Below are positions 25,196 to 31,806 of a stretch of 31,806 nucleotides of DNA, one piece after another. Within the stretch, counting starts at the first letter, position 1; each line of letters opens with the position of its first letter. A program made the translations under genes and the position numbers. The stretch is from Acetobacteraceae bacterium (lineage in GTDB: Bacteria; Pseudomonadota; Alphaproteobacteria; Acetobacterales; Acetobacteraceae), in contig DNXO01000153.1 in the NCBI GenBank assembly GCA_003506895.1, positions 5,649 to 37,454 on the forward strand, in the 5' to 3' direction. Below the pieces are notes generated by a model, which was given only the letters and a program-made list of their open reading frames with translations, had not been told where the DNA came from and made no database searches.

Positions 25196-25678
25196 ATGCA
25201 TGATCGACCAGAAGGTGGGGTCAGTACTTTACACCGTCGCCCATGGGTTGACGTCATCAGGAACCGGCGGGGTGTTTCGGCGCTGGAGTTCGCGCTGGTC
25301 GCGCCCGTGCTGTTCATGCTGGTGTTCGGCATCATTCAGTTCGGCATCACATTCAACAATTTCCTGGCGTTGACCGACGGGGTACGCGCGGCTTCCCGGG
25401 TTCTGGCGGCAAGCCGGTCCAGTAACACGCCGCTGACGAGTGCCACGAATGCGATCTACCTCTCGGCCCCCAACCTAACGAAGACGAGTATGACCATCAC
25501 GGTAGCAGTCGGGGGGACGAACTGCGTCAGCGACGGGGCATGCGCGATGGCATTGACCGCCGCGGCTGGTGGCAGCGCGAGCGTGCAGGCCAGCTATCCG
25601 TGCAACCTGACGATCATGGGCGTCAATTATGCGCCGAATTGCACCTTGACATCTCTAACGACGGAGCGTGTGGAATGA
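25196..25678 (+). CDS. tadE: TadE-like pseudopilin
   Basis: TadE is a minor pseudopilin processed by the prepilin peptidase and needed for Tad pilus assembly. From the ATG at 25196 the product has 160 residues: a basic N terminus, then the TadE signature RRGVSALEFALVAPVLFMLVF at about 24-44 with Gly26 before the hydrophobic helix and the Glu at position +5. The extracellular part is Ser/Thr/Ala-rich with four Cys. The frame is open back to 25022, and no start has a strong ribosome site; I prefer 25196 because TadE leaders are short. Its stop overlaps the tadG start (ATGA at 25675). It is transcribed away from the other pilus genes. Confidence 0.85.
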   Translation: MHDRPEGGVSTLHRRPWVDVIRNRRGVSALEFALVAPVLFMLVFGIIQFGITFNNFLALTDGVRAASRVLAASRSSNTPLTSATNAIYLSAPNLTKTSMTITVAVGGTNCVSDGACAMALTAAAGGSASVQASYPCNLTIMGVNYAPNCTLTSLTTERVE

Positions 25679-26991
25679 GACGGTCGATATACCTTGGCCT
25701 CTGCGACGATCGGCGTGGGGTGACCGCCCCAATGATCGCCGTCGCGCTGGTGGTAATCGTTGGCATTATGGGCTTTGTCACCGACTTGGGGCATGCGTTT
25801 GTCGTGCAGCGCTCCTTGCAGGCCTCGGCGGACGCCGCGGCGCTGGCGGGGGCGAAGGACATCAATTGCTGTAGTTCGGCGCCGACCCAGGCGTTGACGA
25901 CCGCGACCAAGTATAGCGCGGTGGCCGGTCAACTGAATGCTCAAAGCAATATTACCGCGACCATGGCGGGCGGCTATCCGAAACTGCTCTGCCTCACGTC
26001 GACAGGCATCTCCTGCACCGGGTCGAGTGCCGCGAATGCGATCCAGGTGCGCCAGCAGGCGACGGTGCCGATGTTGTTCGCCCAGGTTCTGGGCATTAAA
26101 ACGATGACGGTTTCGGCGACGTCCACAGCGGGTCTGGCTGGGGGCATTCCGCAGCCTTTGAATGTGATGATCGTGCTCGATACGACGGGATCGATGGACC
26201 AGCGTGACTCGAGCTGTTCAATCAAGGGCGCGACCAAGGAAGCCTGTGCGCTGGCTGGCATAAGGGTGCTGTTGAACGCGCTTTCCCCAACAGCCGATCA
26301 GATTGGCCTGATGGTTTTTCCGGGCCTGACAAATTCAAGTCAAGCCGCGGCCGATATTTGCGGAAGTGGCAGCCCCAAGGTCGCGCCCTATAACGCCAGC
26401 CCGGCCCCGGTCTATCAGATCGTCGGCTTCAATTCGAATTACCGGACATCGAATGGCGCGACCACGCTGAACAGCGCGTCCCCTCTTGTTCAGGCAGCGC
26501 AAGGGAGTTCGAGTTGCCAGGGGATTCAGGCTACTGGTGGTGTAGGAACCTACTACGCTGACGCGATAAACGCCGCCCAGACGGCGCTCCTGAACGCCAA
26601 CGGTCAGGCAAACGCGCAAAACGTCATCATCTTCCTGAGCGACGGCGATGCCGACGCCTCTACCGCGCCGACCAGCAAGGCAAGGAACCAATGCCATGAG
26701 GGTATCGCGGCAGCGCATGCGGCCACGGCCGCCGGAACCTGGGTCTATTCGATTGCCTATGCTGCCGACACCTCGTCCTCCACCAGTTGCAGCACCGATT
26801 CGCCGAGGATCTCGGCCTGCGCCACGATGCAGCAAATCGCGTCGGACTCGACGAAGTTCTTCTCCGACACGCAGGGATCGTCGAACGGATGCGCATCGGG
26901 GGCGCAATCGGTTGCGGAACTGGTCAGCGTTTTCAAAAGCATTTCCTACTCCCTGGTGCCGCCTCGGTTGCTGTTGAACACGACGACGTAG
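25675..26991 (+). CDS. tadG: TadG-like pilus protein with von Willebrand factor A domain
   Basis: TadG is a large pseudopilin-type protein anchored in the membrane, thought to connect or tip the pilus machine. The 438-residue product begins with the Flp/Tad leader DRRGVTAPMIAVALVVIVGIMGF and a QRSLQASADAAALAGA stretch typical of TadG/TadE. A von Willebrand A domain follows, with MIDAS motif DTTGSMD (Asp169, Thr171, Ser173) and FLSDGDAD later. The region contains over a dozen Cys, which suggests several disulfides outside the cell. The ATG overlaps the tadE stop by four bases. A von Willebrand domain points to surface adhesion. Confidence 0.9.
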   Translation: MRRSIYLGLCDDRRGVTAPMIAVALVVIVGIMGFVTDLGHAFVVQRSLQASADAAALAGAKDINCCSSAPTQALTTATKYSAVAGQLNAQSNITATMAGGYPKLLCLTSTGISCTGSSAANAIQVRQQATVPMLFAQVLGIKTMTVSATSTAGLAGGIPQPLNVMIVLDTTGSMDQRDSSCSIKGATKEACALAGIRVLLNALSPTADQIGLMVFPGLTNSSQAAADICGSGSPKVAPYNASPAPVYQIVGFNSNYRTSNGATTLNSASPLVQAAQGSSSCQGIQATGGVGTYYADAINAAQTALLNANGQANAQNVIIFLSDGDADASTAPTSKARNQCHEGIAAAHAATAAGTWVYSIAYAADTSSSTSCSTDSPRISACATMQQIASDSTKFFSDTQGSSNGCASGAQSVAELVSVFKSISYSLVPPRLLLNTTT

Positions 26992-27313
26992 ACCCGGCGA
27001 GTGGATTTACGACCCCCCGGGCAGGTCGCTGAATGGATGGGAATGAACGCTTATGCCAGCCGGCGTTGATGTCGGCTCTCTGGCGATGCCTCCCCGTCAT
27101 GCCAACGAAGGTCGGCATCCACGCCTTCGGCCTGACAGACCAAGGCGTGGATGGCGGGCCTTCGCCCGCCAGGACGGTGAGAGGCCGGTGCCGGTGGTTC
27201 AGTTGCCAGTGTGTCCGTCTTTCGGCGGATTGGTATTACCCGGCATATATGGGGAACATCCTGATGGCTTGCCTGCCGGCGCCCGCCAACTGGGGGCTAT
27301 CCGGCGGCAGACG
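26992..27313. other. intergenic region after tadG with a palindromic repeat
   Basis: No gene is seen in this stretch between convergent tadG and the response regulator gene. Its main content is the inverted repeat at 27094-27177. Short frames on both strands are low-complexity readings of that repeat. Confidence 0.6.
27094..27177. repeat. REP-like palindromic intergenic element
   Basis: The two halves are imperfect inverted copies. The inner arms ATCCACGCCTT (27117-27127) and AAGGCGTGGAT (27142-27152) pair perfectly, and the pairing continues outward to CCGTC and GACGG. Each half also folds alone (TGCC..GGCA and TGGCGGGC..GCCCGCCA), giving a two-lobed structure. Its GTCATGCC...GGCATCCA layout resembles the widespread GTCAT-n-ATCCA palindromic repeats found between proteobacterial genes. 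No second copy was found in the window. Confidence 0.6.
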
Positions 27314-28120
27314 CTAAGTCGGCGCCCGTAAGATGAACCCCACACCTCGGATGCTGAGCAACATAGGCCCGACGCCGGGGCCATCGATCTTGCGGCGCAA
27401 TTGCCCGATGTGAACATCCACCAGATTGGTCTGTGGAAGCGTGGTATAATCCCAGACATCCTCAAGCAGCATTTGACGCGTTACCACGCGATCGGGGCGC
27501 CGCATGAAATACTCCAGAAGTTTGAATTCGCTTTTCGACAGTTTGATGGACCGTGAATCGCGCCGGGCGGCGCGTTCGATCAGATCAAGCTCCAAGGGCC
27601 CGACCCGCAAGACTGTCGCCCGGGTTTCGGTCGGCCGTCGCAGCACCGCCTCGACCCGAGCGGAGAGCTCCGATAATGCGAATGGCTTGGTGAGGTAGTC
27701 GTCACCGCCGCTTTTCAGGCCTCGGACCCGATCGCCGACCGCCGAAAGCGCGCTGACCACCACGACAGGGACACGGCAACCGTCGCGGCGCAACGTGCGA
27801 ATAATCGACAGCCCATCGCATTCGGGCAGCAACAAGTCCACGATAAGCAGGTCGTATTTCCCGCTTCGCGCCTCTTCCAGCCCCTTCAACCCGGTGTCGA
27901 TGTGGGTCACGTCGTAGGATCGGCCCGTCAGCTCGGCCACCACCTCGTCGGCCATCTCGTGGTCGTCTTCGATGACCAGTATGCGTCCGCGGCCAAGTGC
28001 CGGCGATCGGAGCGATGCTTCATAGTCCGCGGACCGTTCCGCGGCGTTGAAATCGGTGACAGGCATGTCCGGGGGAAGGTCAGGATTCATAGCGTTTGCC
28101 TTTTTTTCGCGATCCGCCAT
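27314..28120 (-). CDS. OmpR-family response regulator
   Basis: A DNA-binding response regulator of 268 residues. The receiver domain (about 45-160) has the acidic pair Asp52-Asp53, phosphoacceptor Asp95 (IVDLLLP), Ser123 and Lys146 (YLTKPF). A winged-helix domain of the Trans_reg_C type spans about 175-265 (LSKSEFKLLEYFMRRPDRVVTRQMLLEDVW, VDVHIGQLRRKI, IRGVGFIL). About 45 residues of non-conserved N-terminal extension precede the receiver. The start is uncertain: ATG at 28120, ATG at 28090, or GTG at 28129 with AAAGGA upstream. No histidine kinase gene is next to it. A tandem ATTAAAGG motif lies about 90 bases upstream and may be its own binding site. Confidence 0.92.
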   Translation of the reverse strand: MADREKKANAMNPDLPPDMPVTDFNAAERSADYEASLRSPALGRGRILVIEDDHEMADEVVAELTGRSYDVTHIDTGLKGLEEARSGKYDLLIVDLLLPECDGLSIIRTLRRDGCRVPVVVVSALSAVGDRVRGLKSGGDDYLTKPFALSELSARVEAVLRRPTETRATVLRVGPLELDLIERAARRDSRSIKLSKSEFKLLEYFMRRPDRVVTRQMLLEDVWDYTTLPQTNLVDVHIGQLRRKIDGPGVGPMLLSIRGVGFILRAPT

Positions 28121-28209
28121 GTGCCGCACGTCCTTTAACGGCTAGTTCCAGCATTTCTAGCGTGGACTTTCGTACGATCTTTAATAAGCGATCCGCTGAT
28201 AGTGGAACC

Positions 28210-28238
28210 ATTAAAGGACGCCCGTGGAAAATTAAAGG
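28210..28238 (-). promoter_or_regulatory. tandem operator motif ATTAAAGG-N13-ATTAAAGG upstream of the response regulator gene
   Basis: Exact copies of ATTAAAGG at 28210-28217 and 28231-28238 are 21 bp apart start to start, two helical turns, so both would face the same side of the DNA. Seen from the response regulator gene (minus strand) they read CCTTTAAT and lie 90-118 bases upstream of the ATG at 28120. Direct repeats with regular phasing are the usual target of OmpR-type dimers. The same arrangement recurs at 29248-29276. Confidence 0.55.
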
Positions 28239-28289
28239 ATATTTTATAAACCTGCCCATTCGAAGGATTCAACAGGTGGGTCCGTCAAT

Positions 28290-28418
28290 GACCGCGCCGA
28301 AGAACGGCAGCGCGCCGGGGACGTCCCGCGGATCGCGTGGCGGTGGCCGGTCATCCTCGGTTTATTGGCCATCAGTCGCGGAGGCCCGCGCGGCGCGGTG
28401 TTTTCCATGATGGGGTGA
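28290..28418 (+). pseudogene. possible relic of a small membrane protein gene
   Basis: The frame from 28290 reads DRAEERQRAGDVPRIAWRWPVILGLLAIS, which resembles the start of short (about 60-70 residue) one- or two-helix membrane proteins common in proteobacteria. It has no start codon: the nearby ATG at 28288 with an AGGTGG site is in another frame. It hits a stop at 28416, while a DGV-like continuation sits in a third frame. If real, it has been broken by frameshifts. The match is from memory and weak. Confidence 0.25.
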
Positions 28419-28867
28419 ACGTGGTGACCGACGCGACGGTTATGGAACGGGCGCTGAGATTTCCTTCCCGGACCAAGCGGATTGCTCGCCGCCCTGGTTC
28501 AACGGGCCACGGAGCGTCGTAATCCGCGGGCCAGCCTAACCCGCTCGCAGGCACTGGAGGCGCGGATGGTTCCGGACGGCATTGTGGCGACGGAAGTCGC
28601 CCTACAGAGAATCTGGCCTGACTGCCGTCCTATTTGGTATACCTATATATTATGTACCGGGGGTAACCTCGGGATCGTCCTCGAACGCTGGGTCATTGGT
28701 ATCTGGTTCCCGGAGTGCGCTCGCAGCCGTGTCGGTTGACAAGGCGTTTGGGGCAGCAATCGCGGTGCTCAACAACAGTGGCCACGCAACGTCGTCATGC
28801 GGTAGCCGGAGCAAGACAGGCTGAAGGGCGTCTGATGCGGCCGCCCATCAGCCTGCCGGTGGTGGGG

Positions 28868-29122
28868 TCAACCGCCGCCCCCGCTGTAATCGCCCGTCTG
28901 CATCGCGCGCGTCGCCGCGGCATCATCGGCTATGGTGCTTGGGTCGCCCACCACGATCGTCCGCCCGGTCGCGCCGGGAACATGGGGGTCTGTTGGACCC
29001 TGGCTGTTGCGCTGAAGCGAGGCCGCCGAGGGCCTGCCGGTTATCGTGTCCGGAGAGGCCGCATAGGCGGCGGTACCCATTACCATGGGCAGAATTGTCA
29101 GTAATGCTATAGTCTTTTTCAT
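28868..29122 (-). CDS. small exported protein of unknown function
   Basis: An 84-residue protein with a clear Sec signal peptide: MKK, a hydrophobic core and an AYA cleavage site near residue 21. The mature 63 residues are rich in Gly, Ser, Thr and Pro (TITGRPSAASLQRNSQGPTD, GATGRTIVVGDPSTIADD) and end in four Gly. No Cys and no domain I recognise; it is probably a disordered periplasmic or surface protein. The ATG at 29122 has GGGAG eight bases upstream and is preferred over ATGs at 29128 and 29155. A tandem ATTAAAGG motif, the same as upstream of the response regulator gene, lies 126-154 bases upstream. Confidence 0.75.
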   Translation of the reverse strand: MKKTIALLTILPMVMGTAAYAASPDTITGRPSAASLQRNSQGPTDPHVPGATGRTIVVGDPSTIADDAAATRAMQTGDYSGGGG

Positions 29123-29247
29123 CGACATAGCTCCCTTTATTGACAACATTGGCACCCATTTCTATCGGTGCAAGTCACCGCGACAGAACACCGTGTAGAT
29201 GCCTGCTGTTACCGCGACTAAAATGGCTCCAAGCCCATTGGGATACA

Positions 29248-29276
29248 ATTAAAGGTGGTCGCGGATCCATTAAAGG
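29248..29276 (-). promoter_or_regulatory. second tandem operator motif ATTAAAGG-N13-ATTAAAGG
   Basis: Exact copies of ATTAAAGG at 29248-29255 and 29269-29276, again 21 bp apart, in the same orientation relative to the gene on their left as the pair at 28210-28238. The 13-base spacers of the two pairs are not alike, so the shared part is the motif and its phase. It could control the small exported protein gene (start 29122) or, at a distance of about 460 bases, the porin gene. Confidence 0.55.
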
Positions 29277-29612
29277 CGCTGTTAAATACTCAATTCGCTA
29301 CGAACTACCCGCAGGGGGGGGGCGGTAGGTCGCTGATAGACATTCCAACTCCGGACCCCTTCGCATTTGCCGGCGGTCGCGGTCTTCGCTAACAGGCCCG
29401 CGACTCCCTTGCGGCGAAAGAGACATCAATCCACCAGCCGACGTTAGGATTCCGCCGGCCCATGTTAATGTTAATCGATAAAAATTTAATCTAATTTTCA
29501 TCTTCTTTCATAAAAAATACAGAAAAAATTCATTCACTCTCATTGGAGCTTCATATTCCGTGTCCATTCCGCAACGCCGACCTTCAATAGGATGGCCAAA
29601 TGATTTCGCGGC

Positions 29613-29640
29613 TTTCACACTCGCCCCCCACCTTTATAAC
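29613..29640 (+). promoter_or_regulatory. candidate porin promoter
   Basis: TTTCAC (29613-29618), a 16-base spacer and TATAAC (29635-29640) precede the porin gene by about 100 bases. The -10 box is good, the -35 box moderate. Confidence 0.35.
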
Positions 29641-29738
29641 GAACTGGCGATCAGCGGGGGGAGGCGCAACGTTGTTTCCCGCGAAAACTGTCCAACCGTC
29701 TTTAAACGGCTCCGGTCGCGAGCCATCAGGAGATACAG

Positions 29739-31271
29739 ATGCGTAAAGTCCTATTGGCCGGAGCGGCCCTCCTCGGAGGTTCCGTCTCACTGGCAAATGC
29801 CCAGACCCCCACAAACCCGATGCAGGGTCAGTACGTCGCTCCGACTGGTGGTGCCGGCAACACAAGCAACAACAACAACGCCTGGGGTATCGCCAACACG
29901 CCGAGTGGTAGCGCTGCCGCTGGTCCGTTGAGCACGATGCGCGCGCCGAACACGTACGCCGTGCCGACCCCCGGCACTCTCGTGATCCACATGAACGCCC
30001 GCGTTGAAGCCGACTTCGGTGCGAACTGGACCACGGCCGACAAGGGCACCAACGCGAACGGCACGCCGAACGGCTACAAGGTCGCCCCGATGGGCGTCGC
30101 CTCTGACATCCGCCTGTACTGGGGCGCTGACGGCGTCGCGGCCAACGGCCTTCGCTACGGCGCGGCGATCGAAGCGTGGCAAAATTTCTACGGCGGCACG
30201 AACTATAACGCTGGCATCAATGCCGGCGGCCTGAATGCCAGCGGCAGCGGCAATACCTCGGGCCAGACGATCTTCGTTCGTAAGGAATTCGTTTACCTCG
30301 CCTCCGACAAGGTCGGTGTGTTCCGCCTTGGTGGCGCCGAAGGTGTTATCGGCTTGTTGGACCCCTGCATCTTCAGCTCGCAGTGCTGGGATGCTGGTAT
30401 GGGCACATTGAACGGTGGTGGGCCGAACGCGCTTGCGCCGCAGGGCGCGATGGGTATCCCCTGGGTGTGGGCATCGCAGTCCGGTGCGGAATATGCGACG
30501 AACAAGATCGCCTATCTGTCCCCGCAGGTCTATGGCTTTGACTTCGCCTTCAGCTATGCGCCGAGCAAGGGCAACCTCTTCGCTGACCAGTCCGGCTCGA
30601 CGCCGATCCAGCCCGGGGTTTGCAACCAGGCGGGTCCCAACTGCTTGGCCGTGACGTCCGGCAACGACTCCAGCCGCTGGATCAACGCGACGGCCGCCGG
30701 TTTGCGTTACCAGCACACCTTCGGCGCGGTCGATTTCAAGGCCTTTGGCCTGTATGAAATCTCCGGCAAAGAAAGCCTGTCGACGACGGCATACCTGACG
30801 CCCGCGCAAGCGCGCACCGCACCAGGTATCGCGGGCTTGACGTCGCTGCGTTATAACAACCTGGGCTTCTTCCAGGGTGGCGTTGCGATTACCTACTCGA
30901 ACTTCACCTACGCGATCGACTACATGGGCGGTCAGGTTGATGGCCAGTTGAGCCTGAACCCCGAGGGTGGCGTTTCCCAGAACGCGGTGGTGACCGGTCT
31001 TACCTACGTGAACGGCCCGTGGACCGCGGGTGCGATGATTGAGTCCGTTGACACGCAGGGTGATGCCCGTTTGGTCGGCGTGTCGCAGCGTCATGAGCTG
31101 GGTATCGCGGTCGGTGGCAACTACAAGCTGGCTCCTGGCTTGGCTGTCGTCGCCGAATATCAGTACATGCAGCGCCATCAGGGTGGCTTCGACTTCAACC
31201 AAGGCACGCTCGGCCGGACCGTCGATGGTCGTGGTCAGGGCATCGAGACGGCTCTGGTTATGAACTGGTAA
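29739..31271 (+). CDS. outer-membrane porin
   Basis: A 510-residue outer-membrane beta-barrel protein. It starts with a Sec signal peptide (MRKVLLAGAALLGG, cleaved after ANA at about residue 21) and a Gly/Asn/Thr-rich linker. Alternating hydrophobic strands (GTLVIHMNARVEADF, ASDIRLYWGADG, LRYGAAIEAW, AGLRYQHTFGAVDFKAFGLYEI, FQGGVAITYSNFTYAIDYMG, ELGIAVGGNYKLAPGLAVVAEYQY) follow, ending in a C-terminal aromatic residue (LVMNW), the assembly signal for the barrel. It fits the alphaproteobacterial trimeric porin type, with the FVYLASDKVGVFRLGGAEGVIGLLD pore-loop block. A CAGGAGA ribosome site and a strong terminator suggest high expression. The solute is unknown. Confidence 0.9.
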   Translation: MRKVLLAGAALLGGSVSLANAQTPTNPMQGQYVAPTGGAGNTSNNNNAWGIANTPSGSAAAGPLSTMRAPNTYAVPTPGTLVIHMNARVEADFGANWTTADKGTNANGTPNGYKVAPMGVASDIRLYWGADGVAANGLRYGAAIEAWQNFYGGTNYNAGINAGGLNASGSGNTSGQTIFVRKEFVYLASDKVGVFRLGGAEGVIGLLDPCIFSSQCWDAGMGTLNGGGPNALAPQGAMGIPWVWASQSGAEYATNKIAYLSPQVYGFDFAFSYAPSKGNLFADQSGSTPIQPGVCNQAGPNCLAVTSGNDSSRWINATAAGLRYQHTFGAVDFKAFGLYEISGKESLSTTAYLTPAQARTAPGIAGLTSLRYNNLGFFQGGVAITYSNFTYAIDYMGGQVDGQLSLNPEGGVSQNAVVTGLTYVNGPWTAGAMIESVDTQGDARLVGVSQRHELGIAVGGNYKLAPGLAVVAEYQYMQRHQGGFDFNQGTLGRTVDGRGQGIETALVMNW

Positions 31272-31298
31272 GCTATCTAGAAGCGTTGAAGACGGAAG

Positions 31299-31325
31299 CG
31301 GCGGGGGTTTTCCCCCGCCGTTTTT
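31299..31325 (+). terminator. rho-independent terminator of the porin gene
   Basis: CGGCGGGGG (31299-31307) and CCCCCGCCG (31312-31320) form a perfect nine-base stem with a TTTT loop, followed by five T. It lies 28 bases after the porin stop codon. Confidence 0.9.
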
Positions 31326-31494
31326 CGTGTGGCCAGGCGCTTTGGGGATATCCCGACCACCTTACAATCTCCTTAAACACCAACCGGCCAGTTTTAATTG
31401 CGGTCCTCATCCAATGTGGCTTAATGCCCGAAACGGCCGTTTGCTCGGGTGAGCGTGCAGCCGCGGTGCATGGATCTTTTTTAGAGGGCAGAAC

Positions 31495-31785
31495 ATGTTC
31501 ACGGCGCTTCGTGTCGGCATGTGCCTGATTTGCATGAGTGGATCGGTCGGCGCACAGACCGCCGATAGCACTCCGGCGCCCCACTGGATCAATAATCACG
31601 TCAATGGGTTCGATTATCAGCCGACTCCAGGGGCCGTTATCCCACTAGAGGTTTCGGCCGGGGTTCGACCGTCGAGAGACCGGCAGGAAGCCACGGACCG
31701 TGTGCTAGAAGAGATTGACCGCAGCCTGCTGCGCAGCGAGGGCTTGTCCGAGGATCGGGTCCCGGTGTTCAGCCGTTCTCGCTAA
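31495..31785 (+). CDS. small exported protein of unknown function
   Basis: A 96-residue protein with a signal peptide (MFTALRVGMCLICMSGSVGA, likely cut after residue 20 before QTADS). The mature part has no domain I recognise: a HWINNHVNGFDYQPTPG segment followed by a charged helical end (RQEATDRVLEEIDRSLLRSE). A GAGGG ribosome site precedes the ATG at 31495. It follows the porin terminator and probably has its own promoter, which I could not place. Confidence 0.65.
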   Translation: MFTALRVGMCLICMSGSVGAQTADSTPAPHWINNHVNGFDYQPTPGAVIPLEVSAGVRPSRDRQEATDRVLEEIDRSLLRSEGLSEDRVPVFSRSR

Positions 31786-31806
31786 GGGGCCGCTGCGAAA
31801 TAACCG

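Larger units (their letters stand above)
28121..28867. other. intergenic region upstream of the response regulator gene
   Basis: No intact gene is supported. It contains the tandem ATTAAAGG motif (28210-28238), an AT-rich stretch to about 28260 and a possible relic of a small membrane protein (28290-28418). Open frames at 28482-28739 and 28337-28522 on the plus strand have no recognisable features. Confidence 0.55.
29123..29738. other. intergenic control region between a small exported protein and the porin
   Basis: No gene is supported in this 0.6 kb. It holds the tandem ATTAAAGG motif (29248-29276), a run of nine G (29314-29322), an AT-rich block (about 29460-29545) and the porin promoter. 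A plus-strand TTGACA-N17-TATCGG (29140-29168) could drive transcription through the operator region, but nothing is encoded there; a leader or small RNA is possible and unproven. Confidence 0.55.

Noticed and set aside
28132..28139. Fifth ATTAAAGG-like copy (minus strand GTTAAAGG) near the response regulator start
   Set aside because: It differs in the first base, is not paired at 21 bp, and coincides with a possible ribosome site (AAAGGA).
1..31806. CRISPR arrays, tRNA or rRNA genes, phage genes
   Set aside because: No regularly spaced repeats, no cloverleaf-like sequence with a CCA-type end and no structural phage gene were noticed; a dedicated tRNA scan was not possible.

Overview
The window is GC-rich DNA from a Gram-negative alphaproteobacterium, most likely of the Acetobacteraceae/Rhodospirillales type. 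The evidence for this is the miaB-phoH-ybeY-corC order, an alphaproteobacterial Tad pilus locus (cpa/tad genes with several Flp pilins), an Acetobacteraceae-like porin and strong GC codon bias. The assignment is an inference from gene content and protein style; no rRNA or tRNA gene is visible.

Layout from left to right. (1) 1-3134: a single-gene cyanase (cynS) behind a good sigma-54 type promoter, convergent with a large membrane-bound hybrid histidine kinase. (2) 3135-3829: about 0.7 kb without a convincing gene. (3) 3830-7566: a tightly packed operon miaB-phoH(ybeZ)-ybeY-corC(ybeX) for tRNA modification, RNA metabolism and ribosome quality control, followed by a convergent uncharacterised gene (7582-8280). 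(4) 8428-15018: a redox island. It holds a zinc alcohol dehydrogenase with an FNR/FixK-like box upstream, a fused FO synthase (CofG-CofH) that makes the deazaflavin precursor of coenzyme F420, and three luciferase-like (LLM) F420-type oxidoreductases. Two of the LLM genes diverge from a shared dyad operator. (5) 15145-26991: a complete Tad (tight adherence) pilus locus. The leftward operon runs Flp pilins, cpaA, cpaB, cpaC, cpaD, cpaE, tadA, tadB, tadC, tadD, mostly with 4-base stop/start overlaps. tadE and a von Willebrand-domain tadG point rightward. A third Flp pilin gene next to the two intact ones has decayed by frameshifts. (6) 26992-31806: a palindromic intergenic repeat, an OmpR-type response regulator without a neighbouring kinase, two small exported proteins of unknown function and a large porin with a strong terminator.

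How the parts work together. The LLM enzymes and FO synthase form one F420 module: FO synthase supplies the chromophore and the LLM proteins are the likely users. The rest of the F420 pathway (cofC/D/E) is not here. The Tad genes encode every part of one machine: pilins, prepilin peptidase, secretin, ATPase, platform proteins, pilotin and minor pilins.

The least expected signal is regulatory. An exact tandem motif, ATTAAAGG-N13-ATTAAAGG (21 bp period), occurs twice, once upstream of the response regulator gene and once upstream of a small exported protein gene next to the porin. It looks like a two-turn tandem operator, possibly for the response regulator itself. I found no CRISPR array, prophage, intact insertion sequence or clear defence system.
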